This document shows, piece after piece, positions 14,094 through 21,631 of a stretch of 64,000 bases of DNA. Origin of the DNA: Oscillospiraceae bacterium (GTDB lineage: Bacteria; Bacillota; Clostridia; Oscillospirales; Oscillospiraceae). The stretch is from assembly GCA_017447645.1 (NCBI GenBank), contig JAFSNA010000142.1, forward strand, positions 1-64,000, written 5' to 3'. The notes under the pieces were generated by a model. The model was not told where the DNA came from, made no database searches, and saw only the letters and a list, made by a program, of their open reading frames with translations. Position numbers and translations under genes: made by a program. Position 1 is the first letter of the stretch. Each line of letters begins with the position of its first letter.

Positions 14094-17000
14094 TCAATCC
14101 CGGAACTCTTTATAAACGATCATTTCCACGTCAGCGCCGATAATGCGAACGCTGACCTCGTCGGCCAGCTTGCCCACGATGGATTTCTCCAGCTCGTCCC
14201 AGACCTCTTTGGCCTCGTCGCTCTCGTCCATGCGGTTTTTGACTTCCTCTTTATAGCTCTCCATGGACCAGATGCATGCCTCCAAGTCGGCGGCGGCGTT
14301 CAACGGAGAGATCTCGTCAAGGTCCGGCGGCAGAAGCGTGGGAGACAGCTCTCCGGGGTTCCTGGAGGGCATCAGCGCCTCGGCGATCATGACGCGGATC
14401 CTGCCGATCAGGCTCTTTGACGCCGCGTTCTCTCCGCTGGTCGAGGCTGCGAGCAGCTGCTGGCGCATCTCCTCGTTCATTTCCACCTTCGACCTCATGT
14501 GGAGCTCGAACTTTTTCCCTGCGATCTCCAGCCAGTATCTTGCCTTCACGTCGCCGACGATCTTGCGCATCATGCCGAAAAGCTCCTCGGCCAGGAGCCG
14601 GAGCTGAAGCGTATGCTTTTTGCTCAGCCCCCTGTCCCCGCCGAATTGCTCGGTCATGGACAGCGCCTCGTCCGCGTCCTCGCCCTCGCTTGTCACGATC
14701 AGCGTTCTCGAGCGTTTGAACTCGTCCTTCTGCGCCGTCTTTTTTTCTTCGGGCGGCTGATAGTCGGCCATGGTCTTCCTCCCCTCCGTGTGCAGCTGGG
14801 AGACCGTCACGTTCGGGAAGGGAACGTTGATGTCGTTTTGATAGAAGATCCTCAAAATCTCACGGTTCATGAAGCGCATAACGCCCCAAATGTCCGTCTC
14901 GTTGCACCTGCAGATGACCAGCAGCTTGACGCCGCTGTCCTCCAGATTCGAGACGCCCAGATACGTGGGCCCGTCCAGGATCTTCGGGTTCTTTTCGGCC
15001 AGCGAGGGCAGATCCCGGTTGAGCACCGCCTCCACATAGTCGATGTCCTGCCCGTATTCGATGCTGATATAGCACTTGGCCACGGAGGCCTCCTTCGTCA
15101 TGTTCAGGACGCCGGAGATCTCGCTGTTGTTATAGACCTTGATATTGCCTTCGCCGCCCATGATCTTGGTGGTGCGAAGGCCGATGTCCATGACCGTGCC
15201 GCGGAATCCGTCGATGGTCACGATATCGCCGACGCGGAACTCGCCCTCGAACACGATGAAAATACCGGCGATGATGTCCTTGATCAGACTCTGTGCGCCG
15301 AGGCCGATGACCAGAGAGAGCACGCCGACGCTGGTCAGCAGGCTTTTGGTGTCCATGCCGGCCAGGTACAGGCAGTAGAAGAAGGCGCCGATGGCTCCTC
15401 CGTATTTCACGACGGAGAGAAGCAGATGCCCGATGGTCGCGCTGCGCGTCCCAAGCAGAGAGGTGGCGATGCGCACCGGGATGCGGAAGAGCGCGACGAT
15501 GTTGGCCGCAAAGATCAGCACCAGCGCGCAGGCGCTGAACGCGAAGATGTTCAGCCCGCGGTCCCATCCGCCGCTGAGGATATAGCGGATGACGGAGCCC
15601 TCCGCATAGATCGTCCTGGCCGCGAGGACCGTCACGATCACATACAGCAGCAGGATCCCGAAAACGACGCTGAACATCATCATCAGCTTCTGTTCCGGGC
15701 TTCTTTCACTCCAGGGAATGCTGCGGTTGTCCCACCGGGCGGCAGCCTTTGTGGTGGACAATCGTTTTCCGGATGGCAGGATCAGGTTGAAAATGGCGGA
15801 ATCCAGTCCTTTTTTCTCCTGCTCATCGCTCATGGTGGCGTAAAGCATTTCCTCCTCCTCGGTCGTGAAGGTGACCGTTCCGGAGAGGATCAGGATGAGG
15901 ACAAGGCTGGTAAGCGCCGTTATGAGCGCGATCCTCGCGCGGAAGAGATACATGCTGCTCTTGGGGATCGCCGTCGCGATGTAATAGCCGTCCCGATAGC
16001 TGGAGGTCACGAAATAGGGCGTCCCGTTCACACGGGTGAAGCCGTAGTAGTCGTCCCCGGAAAAGGCTTTGGGCGATACGCCCATCTCCGCCGCGGTCAT
16101 GCCGATGCTGGCCTCGCGCGGAGAATAGAGGCAGACGTGATCGCTGCTGTTGTCAAAAAGCAGGATGAAGCCGCCGCTGAGCATATCCGTGGAGAGAATG
16201 AAGTCCGCGTCCGTGGAGGCCAGCAGCCGTGCGGACAGATCCTCCCGCAGGCCGACCTGCAGCATGGAGCTGTGGGGCGTGATCGTTTTCACGTTCTCCC
16301 CTTCCGCTTCCGACTGCGACATGAAATCCTGACGGGATGCATAGACCGTGCCGCCGTCCTCGTCCACCGTCGTATAGTAGCGGAATGCCACGCCGATATA
16401 CTGGGCTGCCTCGCCCAGATCGTTGATGCGGGCCTCCTGCACGAGATGATCCTTTTTCCCGTCCACGACCTGCAGGAACTCGAAGGACTGATCCTCCTCC
16501 GAATGGCTGATCGCGAAGAACCAGTTGGGCGTGTTGGTCGCGATCGTGCGGCCGTTCTGATCAAAGATATACACAGAGTCGAGGTCGTTTGCCTCGCAGA
16601 TCTCCTGGAGCCGTGCCGAGCCGGCTACGGAGCGGAGCGGATTGCCCTCGTCGTCCGTCAGATACTGCTTGTTCCCCTGCTCGTCATAGGTGGAATACAC
16701 CCGGGACGTCGTCTCGTTGAGGACGGCGGGGTCCTCCTCGAACAGATAGGAAATGATCTTTGCCTTCGCGAGGAAGCGGTTGTTGTAATAATCCCGGATC
16801 AGCTCGCGGCTCTCCTCGCTTTCCTGATAGCGCGCGCTGACCTCCTCAAGCGCCATTTTGGATCTGTCTATCGTCTCGGTGATCTCCAGCAGCGTCTGGG
16901 TGTAGAAAGACAGCCCCAGGATCAGCAGAACGCCCGCGATCGTCAGCGGGAAGACCTTGGAGAAGATGGACTTGTCGAAGATGACCGGATTGCCCCCGAG

Positions 17001-18059
17001 GCCCGGGAAGATCTTTTTCTTCGTCTCCACCGCGTTGCGCACGAAATCGTTGCGCACGATGACGGCATAGATCAGGCACAGGAGCATCACGAGCACAAAG
17101 CTGAGGATGGACCAGAACAGCACATGTCTGTCGTTGGAAAAGATCTGATCCGTGTTTGCCACCGCGCAGACGACCGTGCTGCCGTTGAAAGTCTTGGAAA
17201 CGCAGTAATACTGGATCCCGCGGATCGTCTCGATACCGGCGTAGCCATCCTCCAGGGCCGCCCTCGACAAGCCGGCGTCCAGTGCGTTTTCTCCCGTCAG
17301 GATCTCGCCGCCGTTTTCATAGTACAGGAAGGAGCCGTTCTCTGCGTCGACCGCGAAGAGAAAGCCGCCGTTGCCGACAGCCGCGCGGCTCAGCACCGCG
17401 GACACGTCCTTTAATGAAGCGGTCTGCTCCTCCAGCGCGGAGGCGTCAGCGCCCAGGACGAGGCAGAACGTCTGTCCTCCGTAGGAGAGACGTTCGGAAT
17501 AAAAGCAGATCCGTCCCTCTCCCGTATCGCTTGTGACCGGGCTGACCGTGCCGTCCGGCGCGCGGGTGCCCTTCAGCAGCTCCTTCTGATCCTCAGAGCT
17601 GAGCAGTCCCTGTCCCGCCAGATCCGTGCGGTAATACTTCTCCTCCGGGGCGAGAACCACTTTCCCTTCGCTGTCCAGGACAAACAGGCAGACCACATCG
17701 GAACGCTCCGCGATGACCGAGAACACTTCGGAGCGCGCCTGTCTCGTCTGCGCGGCAAGCGAGTCGAACAGCCCGCTGGTCAGCAGCTCCTTCAGATCGG
17801 TCAGGATGTCCTGGTTTCCGTCGTGGAAGACGTCGCTCAGATCCTTCGCGTCGCGCGCGTTTTCCTCCAGCGTCGAAACGGCCTCCGTGAGGGCGAGCGC
17901 GCTGTTTTCTTTTTGCTTGTTCAGCGCCGCCTTCGTCTGTATGTTCCGCAGGAAAACGGCGATGAGTACCGCGCCGAGAACGATCAGCAGGGCGTTGAAC
18001 GCGACCTTGACCAGGAAATAGGTATTTGCTCTTTTTCTGATGTTCGTATGCTCTGCCAT
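14094..18059 (-). CDS. Double extracytoplasmic sensor / MscS channel / degenerate RsbW-like ATPase-fold fusion
   Basis: 1321 residues. Order: membrane helix (about 18-38); extracytoplasmic sensor-like domain (39-310, Cache-like by length and layout); helix (312-335); short cytoplasmic stretch; helix (368-388); second extracytoplasmic domain (390-705); helix (708-730); cytoplasmic stretch; four helices (790-925) with the MscS pore helix SVGVLSLVIGLGAQSLIKDI; MscS beta domain (925-1090; GEFRVGDIVTIDGFRGTVMD, VYNNSEISGVLNMT). The tail (1140-1235) resembles an RsbW/HATPase fold: LQLRLLAEELFGMMRKIVGD at the N-box position and NAASKSLIGRIRVMIAEAL near the G2 position, but lacking the N-box Asn and the DxGxG loop. 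The ATG follows GAGGGAGAAAAGC. Standalone MscS proteins are about 280 residues. Confidence 0.8.
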   Translation of the reverse strand: MAEHTNIRKRANTYFLVKVAFNALLIVLGAVLIAVFLRNIQTKAALNKQKENSALALTEAVSTLEENARDAKDLSDVFHDGNQDILTDLKELLTSGLFDSLAAQTRQARSEVFSVIAERSDVVCLFVLDSEGKVVLAPEEKYYRTDLAGQGLLSSEDQKELLKGTRAPDGTVSPVTSDTGEGRICFYSERLSYGGQTFCLVLGADASALEEQTASLKDVSAVLSRAAVGNGGFLFAVDAENGSFLYYENGGEILTGENALDAGLSRAALEDGYAGIETIRGIQYYCVSKTFNGSTVVCAVANTDQIFSNDRHVLFWSILSFVLVMLLCLIYAVIVRNDFVRNAVETKKKIFPGLGGNPVIFDKSIFSKVFPLTIAGVLLILGLSFYTQTLLEITETIDRSKMALEEVSARYQESEESRELIRDYYNNRFLAKAKIISYLFEEDPAVLNETTSRVYSTYDEQGNKQYLTDDEGNPLRSVAGSARLQEICEANDLDSVYIFDQNGRTIATNTPNWFFAISHSEEDQSFEFLQVVDGKKDHLVQEARINDLGEAAQYIGVAFRYYTTVDEDGGTVYASRQDFMSQSEAEGENVKTITPHSSMLQVGLREDLSARLLASTDADFILSTDMLSGGFILLFDNSSDHVCLYSPREASIGMTAAEMGVSPKAFSGDDYYGFTRVNGTPYFVTSSYRDGYYIATAIPKSSMYLFRARIALITALTSLVLILILSGTVTFTTEEEEMLYATMSDEQEKKGLDSAIFNLILPSGKRLSTTKAAARWDNRSIPWSERSPEQKLMMMFSVVFGILLLYVIVTVLAARTIYAEGSVIRYILSGGWDRGLNIFAFSACALVLIFAANIVALFRIPVRIATSLLGTRSATIGHLLLSVVKYGGAIGAFFYCLYLAGMDTKSLLTSVGVLSLVIGLGAQSLIKDIIAGIFIVFEGEFRVGDIVTIDGFRGTVMDIGLRTTKIMGGEGNIKVYNNSEISGVLNMTKEASVAKCYISIEYGQDIDYVEAVLNRDLPSLAEKNPKILDGPTYLGVSNLEDSGVKLLVICRCNETDIWGVMRFMNREILRIFYQNDINVPFPNVTVSQLHTEGRKTMADYQPPEEKKTAQKDEFKRSRTLIVTSEGEDADEALSMTEQFGGDRGLSKKHTLQLRLLAEELFGMMRKIVGDVKARYWLEIAGKKFELHMRSKVEMNEEMRQQLLAASTSGENAASKSLIGRIRVMIAEALMPSRNPGELSPTLLPPDLDEISPLNAAADLEACIWSMESYKEEVKNRMDESDEAKEVWDELEKSIVGKLADEVSVRIIGADVEMIVYKEFRD

Positions 18060-18277
18060 GCTTTTCTCCCTCCGAGAATAGTCGCCGACGGGTCAGCCCG
18101 CCATGTAATGCCGTTTCCTGCGTGCGCCGCCTTCAGGCGCGTAAAGAAATGTCGGTACGCCGAATAAGAGGAGCTCTGCGCAGCGCTTTTCAAGCGGCGC
18201 GTCCTTCCTCCGACACGGCGTCATGATTTTGAAAATGTCCCCCTGCGGGACCTTTTGGCTGTATTATGTGCGCGCCG

Positions 18278-19489
18278 CTATCCGCGGAGCGCCAGTACCG
18301 TCAGCGCGGTATAAGCGGCGATCAGGCCGCCCAGGATCAGAAGCTGCGTCCTCCTGTGCTCGGTGAGAAGGCCGATAAACTCCCGCACCGCGGCGTTCGG
18401 CCAGAAATACCATTTGGTCGGAGCCCCCGCGCCGACCGCGGCCAGCCCCGCCTGCCGCGCCTTGATCCCGGCGCGGAACACATGATAATTCGTCGTGAAA
18501 TAAGCGCATCGGGCGTCCGGAAGGAGCCTGCGCACGATCTCGGCGGAAAAGCGCATGTTTTCCTCCGTGTCCGCGGAACGGTCCTCTACGAGGATCTGAT
18601 CGTCCCTTATCCCCTGCGAGATCAGATAGTCCCGCATCGCTGCGGCTTCCGCTCTGGGCTCGTCCCTGCCTCTGCCGCCGGAAACGATGAAGCGGGGAGC
18701 CTTTCCCGTTTCCCGGATCTGTCTTTCACAGAACTGCCTGGCCAGCTCCAGCCGGCCCTTCAGCAGCGGCGTAAGCTCGCCGTTCTTCCGGATGCCGCAG
18801 CCCAGGACGATGAGGAAATCTTTGTCCGGCTCCGCCTTTCGCCGCAGCACGATCACGTTTGCCGCGATCGTGCCGATCATCATGCACTCGAAGTACAGGT
18901 ACATCGCCGCAAAGACGTTGACGACGATATTCGGCACGATGAGGAGCTTCTCCGATCCGGAGGCCCGGAAGTCGAGTATGCCGATCCCGATCTCCCCCAG
19001 AAGCAGGATGATCGCCAGCAGGATCCCCAGCAGATTGACGAAGCGCCGTCCCTCATGGCGGATGAGACTGAGATTGGACACGAACAGCGCCGCGGAAAAG
19101 ACGATCAGAAGCGGCGAGGTCAGAAACATATAGTTTTTCGCGGAGTGGAGCAGCGTAAAAAGAAGCTGTCGGTTGTCAAAGCGTCCCGGCTGTGAGAAAT
19201 ACAGCCAGGTCGTATAGCCGTGCGTGATCGCCAGCGACAGCACGAACAGGCAAAAGCCGGAATAGAAGATCGTGTTGTAGGAATAAGGCGATTCTCGGAG
19301 CTGCCTGCGGAACTCATGCAGCAGCAGAAGGCTCATCGCGGTGAAAAACGCCGTCAGCGCGGCGTTGGCCCGGGGGAGCCAGTTCTCCGGATCGAACCTG
19401 GTCAGCAGCGCCAGGATCGCCAGCAGAACGACGCTCAGGATCGCGCCCTTGGTGTAAAAAGGCGCAGCTGTTCCCTTCTCCCGCTTCAC
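18278..19489 (-). CDS. YdcF/ElyC-like DUF218 membrane protein
   Basis: 403 residues. The N-terminal half has about seven hydrophobic segments; the C-terminal half is a DUF218 domain with FLIVLGCGIRKNGELTPLLK near residue 225, RFIVSGGRGRDEPRAEAAAM, and SADTEENMRFSAEIV, then FTTNYHVFRAGIKARQAGL. The last segment sits near the C-terminus. DUF218 proteins (YdcF, SanA, ElyC) act in envelope integrity and lipid-carrier or peptidoglycan metabolism, but the reaction is unknown. It follows the Nif11-type precursor by 61 bases in the same direction, so it may belong to the secretion locus. The 218-base gap to the MscS fusion holds nothing I recognise. Confidence 0.8.
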   Translation of the reverse strand: MKREKGTAAPFYTKGAILSVVLLAILALLTRFDPENWLPRANAALTAFFTAMSLLLLHEFRRQLRESPYSYNTIFYSGFCLFVLSLAITHGYTTWLYFSQPGRFDNRQLLFTLLHSAKNYMFLTSPLLIVFSAALFVSNLSLIRHEGRRFVNLLGILLAIILLLGEIGIGILDFRASGSEKLLIVPNIVVNVFAAMYLYFECMMIGTIAANVIVLRRKAEPDKDFLIVLGCGIRKNGELTPLLKGRLELARQFCERQIRETGKAPRFIVSGGRGRDEPRAEAAAMRDYLISQGIRDDQILVEDRSADTEENMRFSAEIVRRLLPDARCAYFTTNYHVFRAGIKARQAGLAAVGAGAPTKWYFWPNAAVREFIGLLTEHRRTQLLILGGLIAAYTALTVLALRG

Positions 19490-19550
19490 ACGATCTCACC
19501 CTTCACCCGGCGTCTGCAGGACACCTTTTACCCGTTTTCCGCCGCGGCAT

Positions 19551-19898
19551 TCAGAAGCTCTGTGCTTCTCCCTGCTGCGGCGCGCTTTCCGTCTCGCTGT
19601 TCAGACCCATCAGCATGCGCAGGAAGGATACGAACCAGGAATAGGGGTTGATCTCTCCCTGGCTGAGCGGTATAAAGGGGTTTGCGCCGCCCGTCACGGA
19701 TTCCAGGGCGTCGTCCGGCAGGCACGTCAGCTCGTCCGAAAGGCCTGCCAACTCAAAGCCGGACGCGGCGATCGCCTTCTGTACGGCCTCTATGGCGCTC
19801 CTGGTATCGGTGCAGGCATAGAGCTTTGAGAGCAGCGATTGATCCTCCGCCGCGATCTTTGCATAGCTTTCGATGTTGATCTTGTTCAGTTTGTTCAT
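19551..19898 (-). CDS. Nif11-like leader, double-glycine peptide precursor
   Basis: 115 residues. Residues 1-71 form a leader of Nif11 type (helical, SYAKIAAEDQSLLSKLYACT, later GFELAGLSDEL) ending LPDDALESVTGG, the classic double-glycine processing site. The predicted 44-residue core starts ANPFIPLSQGEINPY, has no Cys, and is amphipathic in FVSFLRMLMGL. ATG at 19898 after GGGAGAAC. It lies in the same leftward set as a C39-protease ABC exporter (23842-26022), the expected processing enzyme. No lanthipeptide synthetase, radical SAM or other modifying enzyme is in the window, so the core may be exported unmodified (inference). Confidence 0.7.
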   Translation of the reverse strand: MNKLNKINIESYAKIAAEDQSLLSKLYACTDTRSAIEAVQKAIAASGFELAGLSDELTCLPDDALESVTGGANPFIPLSQGEINPYSWFVSFLRMLMGLNSETESAPQQGEAQSF

Positions 19899-19966
19899 AT
19901 CTCTGTTCTCCCGGGTCGTTTTTTCCGGTCCCTTCGCGCCGGCGTCTCCGCGGCGCGCCTTCGGCC

Positions 19967-20440
19967 CTATGCGAGCAGCGCGCGAAGCTGCCGGAGCGCG
20001 GACTGATGGGCGCGCTTGACCACGCTGTAGGGCAAAACCAATTTATCGGAAATCTCGTGAAGAGAATTGTCGGCAAAGTAATGCAGGACGATGATGTCCC
20101 TCTCCCGCGCCGGGATACGGCGAAGCGCGCCGGCGAGGCTCTCCAGCCTCTCGGCGCTGAGTATCTCGTTTTCCGGGCCGCCGTCCGTCCCGACGTCCTC
20201 GTCCAGAGGACAATATACACGGTGCGTCCGGTAATAGTCGACGACCGTATTGCGGGTGATCGTATAGATGTACGAAGAAACGCCGGACCTGTCGGGGGCC
20301 ATATGCTCCAGCACCTTACGGAATACTTCGCTGCAAAGGTCCTCCGCGTCCTGCGTTTCCTTCACGTGGCTGCGGATATAGTCAAGAACCTTCGGGCGGT
20401 ATTCGCGATAAACGGCTTCAAATCGTTCCGCGTCCGTCAT
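19967..20440 (-). CDS. ECF-type RNA polymerase sigma factor
   Basis: 157 residues with sigma region 2 (FEAVYREYRPKVLDYIRSHV, DAEDLCSEVFRKVLEHM; residues 5-65) and region 4 (RIPARERDIIVLHYFADNSL then HEISDKLVLPYSVVKRAHQS; residues 98-155). The ATG at 20440 follows CAGGAGCCTGACC. Its start overlaps the 3' end of the preceding 70-residue gene by 23 bases, indicating coupled expression. No recognisable membrane anti-sigma factor is adjacent; the 70-residue protein is the only candidate partner. Likely regulates the surrounding secretion genes (inference from position). Confidence 0.88.
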   Translation of the reverse strand: MTDAERFEAVYREYRPKVLDYIRSHVKETQDAEDLCSEVFRKVLEHMAPDRSGVSSYIYTITRNTVVDYYRTHRVYCPLDEDVGTDGGPENEILSAERLESLAGALRRIPARERDIIVLHYFADNSLHEISDKLVLPYSVVKRAHQSALRQLRALLA

Positions 20441-20630
20441 GGTCAGGCTCCTGTATGGTTTTTTCAATGATTCCCGTTCCGGCTGCCGCCATGGTCAGAT
20501 CGTCGTCCGTGAGGATCTGCGGCCGGTTTTGGGCGTAGTGATCCAGCACCTCGTCGATCACGTTCTGCAGAGGAACATTTTTCTCGAAGCGCTGATAATC
20601 GAACAGTTTCTTTAACGCAGCTTCCAGCAT
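20418..20630 (-). CDS. Small leader-like protein overlapping the ECF sigma gene
   Basis: 70 residues from an ATG at 20630 with the strong site AGGAGGAGATCAG upstream. N-terminal half is helical and charged (LEAALKKLFDYQRFEKNVPL, VIDEVLDHYAQNRP). It then reads ILTDDDLTMAAAGTG, which resembles the LSDDDLEAVAGG end of exported-peptide leaders but with AAAG instead of GG, leaving an 18-residue tail. Either a variant precursor or a small cytoplasmic regulator of the sigma factor it overlaps. No family recognised. Confidence 0.6.
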   Translation of the reverse strand: MLEAALKKLFDYQRFEKNVPLQNVIDEVLDHYAQNRPQILTDDDLTMAAAGTGIIEKTIQEPDHDGRGTI

Positions 20631-20750
20631 CTGATCTCCTCCTTCTGCCGGATCGCCGTGCTGCGGGCTTTACACGTCCGTCTTTTTCAATTTCCCCCGA
20701 AGTCTCTTTCGGACTCCGGGGGAATCCGTTTGCTTCCGATCCCGAACGGA

Positions 20751-21092
20751 TCAGCCAAGCATCATTTTGTTGACCAGCTTCTGGATGACGTCGGGATCAT
20801 AGCCGGCCTTGCGCAGCGCGGCCACGCGGTCGGCGCCGTTGCCGTACTTGCCGTTGATGACGTCACGGGCGACCTGCTCGTAGCCGGCCGTCTTCGGATC
20901 GTTGCCCGCCAGGATGGCGTTCACCATGCCCTGGATGACGTCGGGATCGATGCCCGCCTTGCGCAGCGCGGCCACACGGTCGGCACCGTTGCCGTAATCG
21001 CCGCGGATGCAGGCGTAAGCGGCCTGGATCTCCTTGGAGGTTCCGCCAGCGACGCTCGCCAGCTTCTCGTCAGTCAGTTTCTCGATGCTCAT
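20751..21092 (-). CDS. Double-glycine-leader protein with two CW_7 cell-wall-binding repeats (copy 2)
   Basis: 113 residues. Leader MSIEKLTDEKLASVAGG (1-17) ends in a GG processing site. The mature 96 residues are two repeats of the CW_7 (Cpl-7 lysozyme C-terminal) type, each with YGNGADRVAALRKAG followed by DPDVIQ and VN. CW_7 modules bind muropeptides in phage endolysins. There is no catalytic domain. One Cys (YACIRGD). ATG preceded by AAAGGAGATA. It sits 75 bases after its paralogue and behind the ABC/C39 exporter genes. A GC hairpin (around 20694-20722) follows the stop codon. Prediction: cleaved after Gly17 and secreted as a cell-wall-binding protein (inference). Confidence 0.8.
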   Translation of the reverse strand: MSIEKLTDEKLASVAGGTSKEIQAAYACIRGDYGNGADRVAALRKAGIDPDVIQGMVNAILAGNDPKTAGYEQVARDVINGKYGNGADRVAALRKAGYDPDVIQKLVNKMMLG

Positions 21093-21167
21093 GGATGTAT
21101 CTCCTTTTCGTTATTTCGTTTCCGGCGTTTTAAGACGCCGGCGTTTTCCCTGACCGATCCTTTCGGA

Positions 21168-21488
21168 TCACTTCAGCAGCATGCCGTTAACGAGCTTCTG
21201 GATGACCTCGGGATCGTAGCCGGCCTTGCGCAGGGCGATCACGCGGGCCTCGCCGTTGCCGTACTTGCCGTCGATGACGTCGAGGGCGACCTTCTCGTTG
21301 CCGGCCAGGATGGAGTTCACCAGGCCCTGGACGACCTCGGGATCAAAGCCGGCCTTGCGCAAAGCGGCAACACGGGCGGCGCCGTTGCCGAAGTCGCCGC
21401 GGATGCAGGCGTAAGCGGCCTTCAGTTCGGCGGTCATGCCGCCGGCGACAGCTTCCAGTCTCTCATCGTTCAGTTTCTCAATGCTCAT
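21168..21488 (-). CDS. Double-glycine-leader protein with two CW_7 cell-wall-binding repeats (copy 1)
   Basis: 106 residues, paralogue of the next gene. Leader MSIEKLNDERLEAVAGG (1-17), then an 89-residue core: repeat one (about 25-60, CIRGDFGNGAARVAALRKAG, FDPEVVQGLVNSIL) and repeat two (about 66-104, VIDGKYGNGEARVIALRKAG, YDPEVIQKLVNGML). GNG-xxR-xxALRKAG is the CW_7 hallmark. A strong AAAGGAGATAAAAC site precedes the ATG. The gene lies 143 bases after the second ABC exporter gene; that gap contains no clear promoter but does contain an AT palindrome at the exporter's 3' end. A hairpin with CCGGCGT/ACGCCGG arms lies between the two paralogues. Confidence 0.8.
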   Translation of the reverse strand: MSIEKLNDERLEAVAGGMTAELKAAYACIRGDFGNGAARVAALRKAGFDPEVVQGLVNSILAGNEKVALDVIDGKYGNGEARVIALRKAGYDPEVIQKLVNGMLLK

Positions 21489-21631
21489 TGTTTTATCTCC
21501 TTTTCTATATTTTTCTCCTCTGCAGCCTCTGTTGGAGGATCTGTGTCGGAGGGTTTAACATGAAGTGCTTCTTTTGCTTTCTCTGTCCCTTTATACGATG
21601 GAAAAGCGATTCGGGACGCTTTTGGGAAAAA

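Noticed and set aside
14499..17414. A 971-codon open frame on the plus strand, opposite the MscS-fusion gene
   Set aside because: Shadow frame created by GC-rich codon use; its translation is low-complexity Arg/Asp/His/Gln-rich with no domain, and the opposite strand encodes a protein with clear membrane helices and MscS motifs.
20694..20722. The GC hairpin after the second CW_7 gene as an intrinsic terminator
   Set aside because: CCCCCGAAGTC pairs with GACTCCGGGGG but no T-run follows in either direction; it may stabilise or attenuate the transcript instead.
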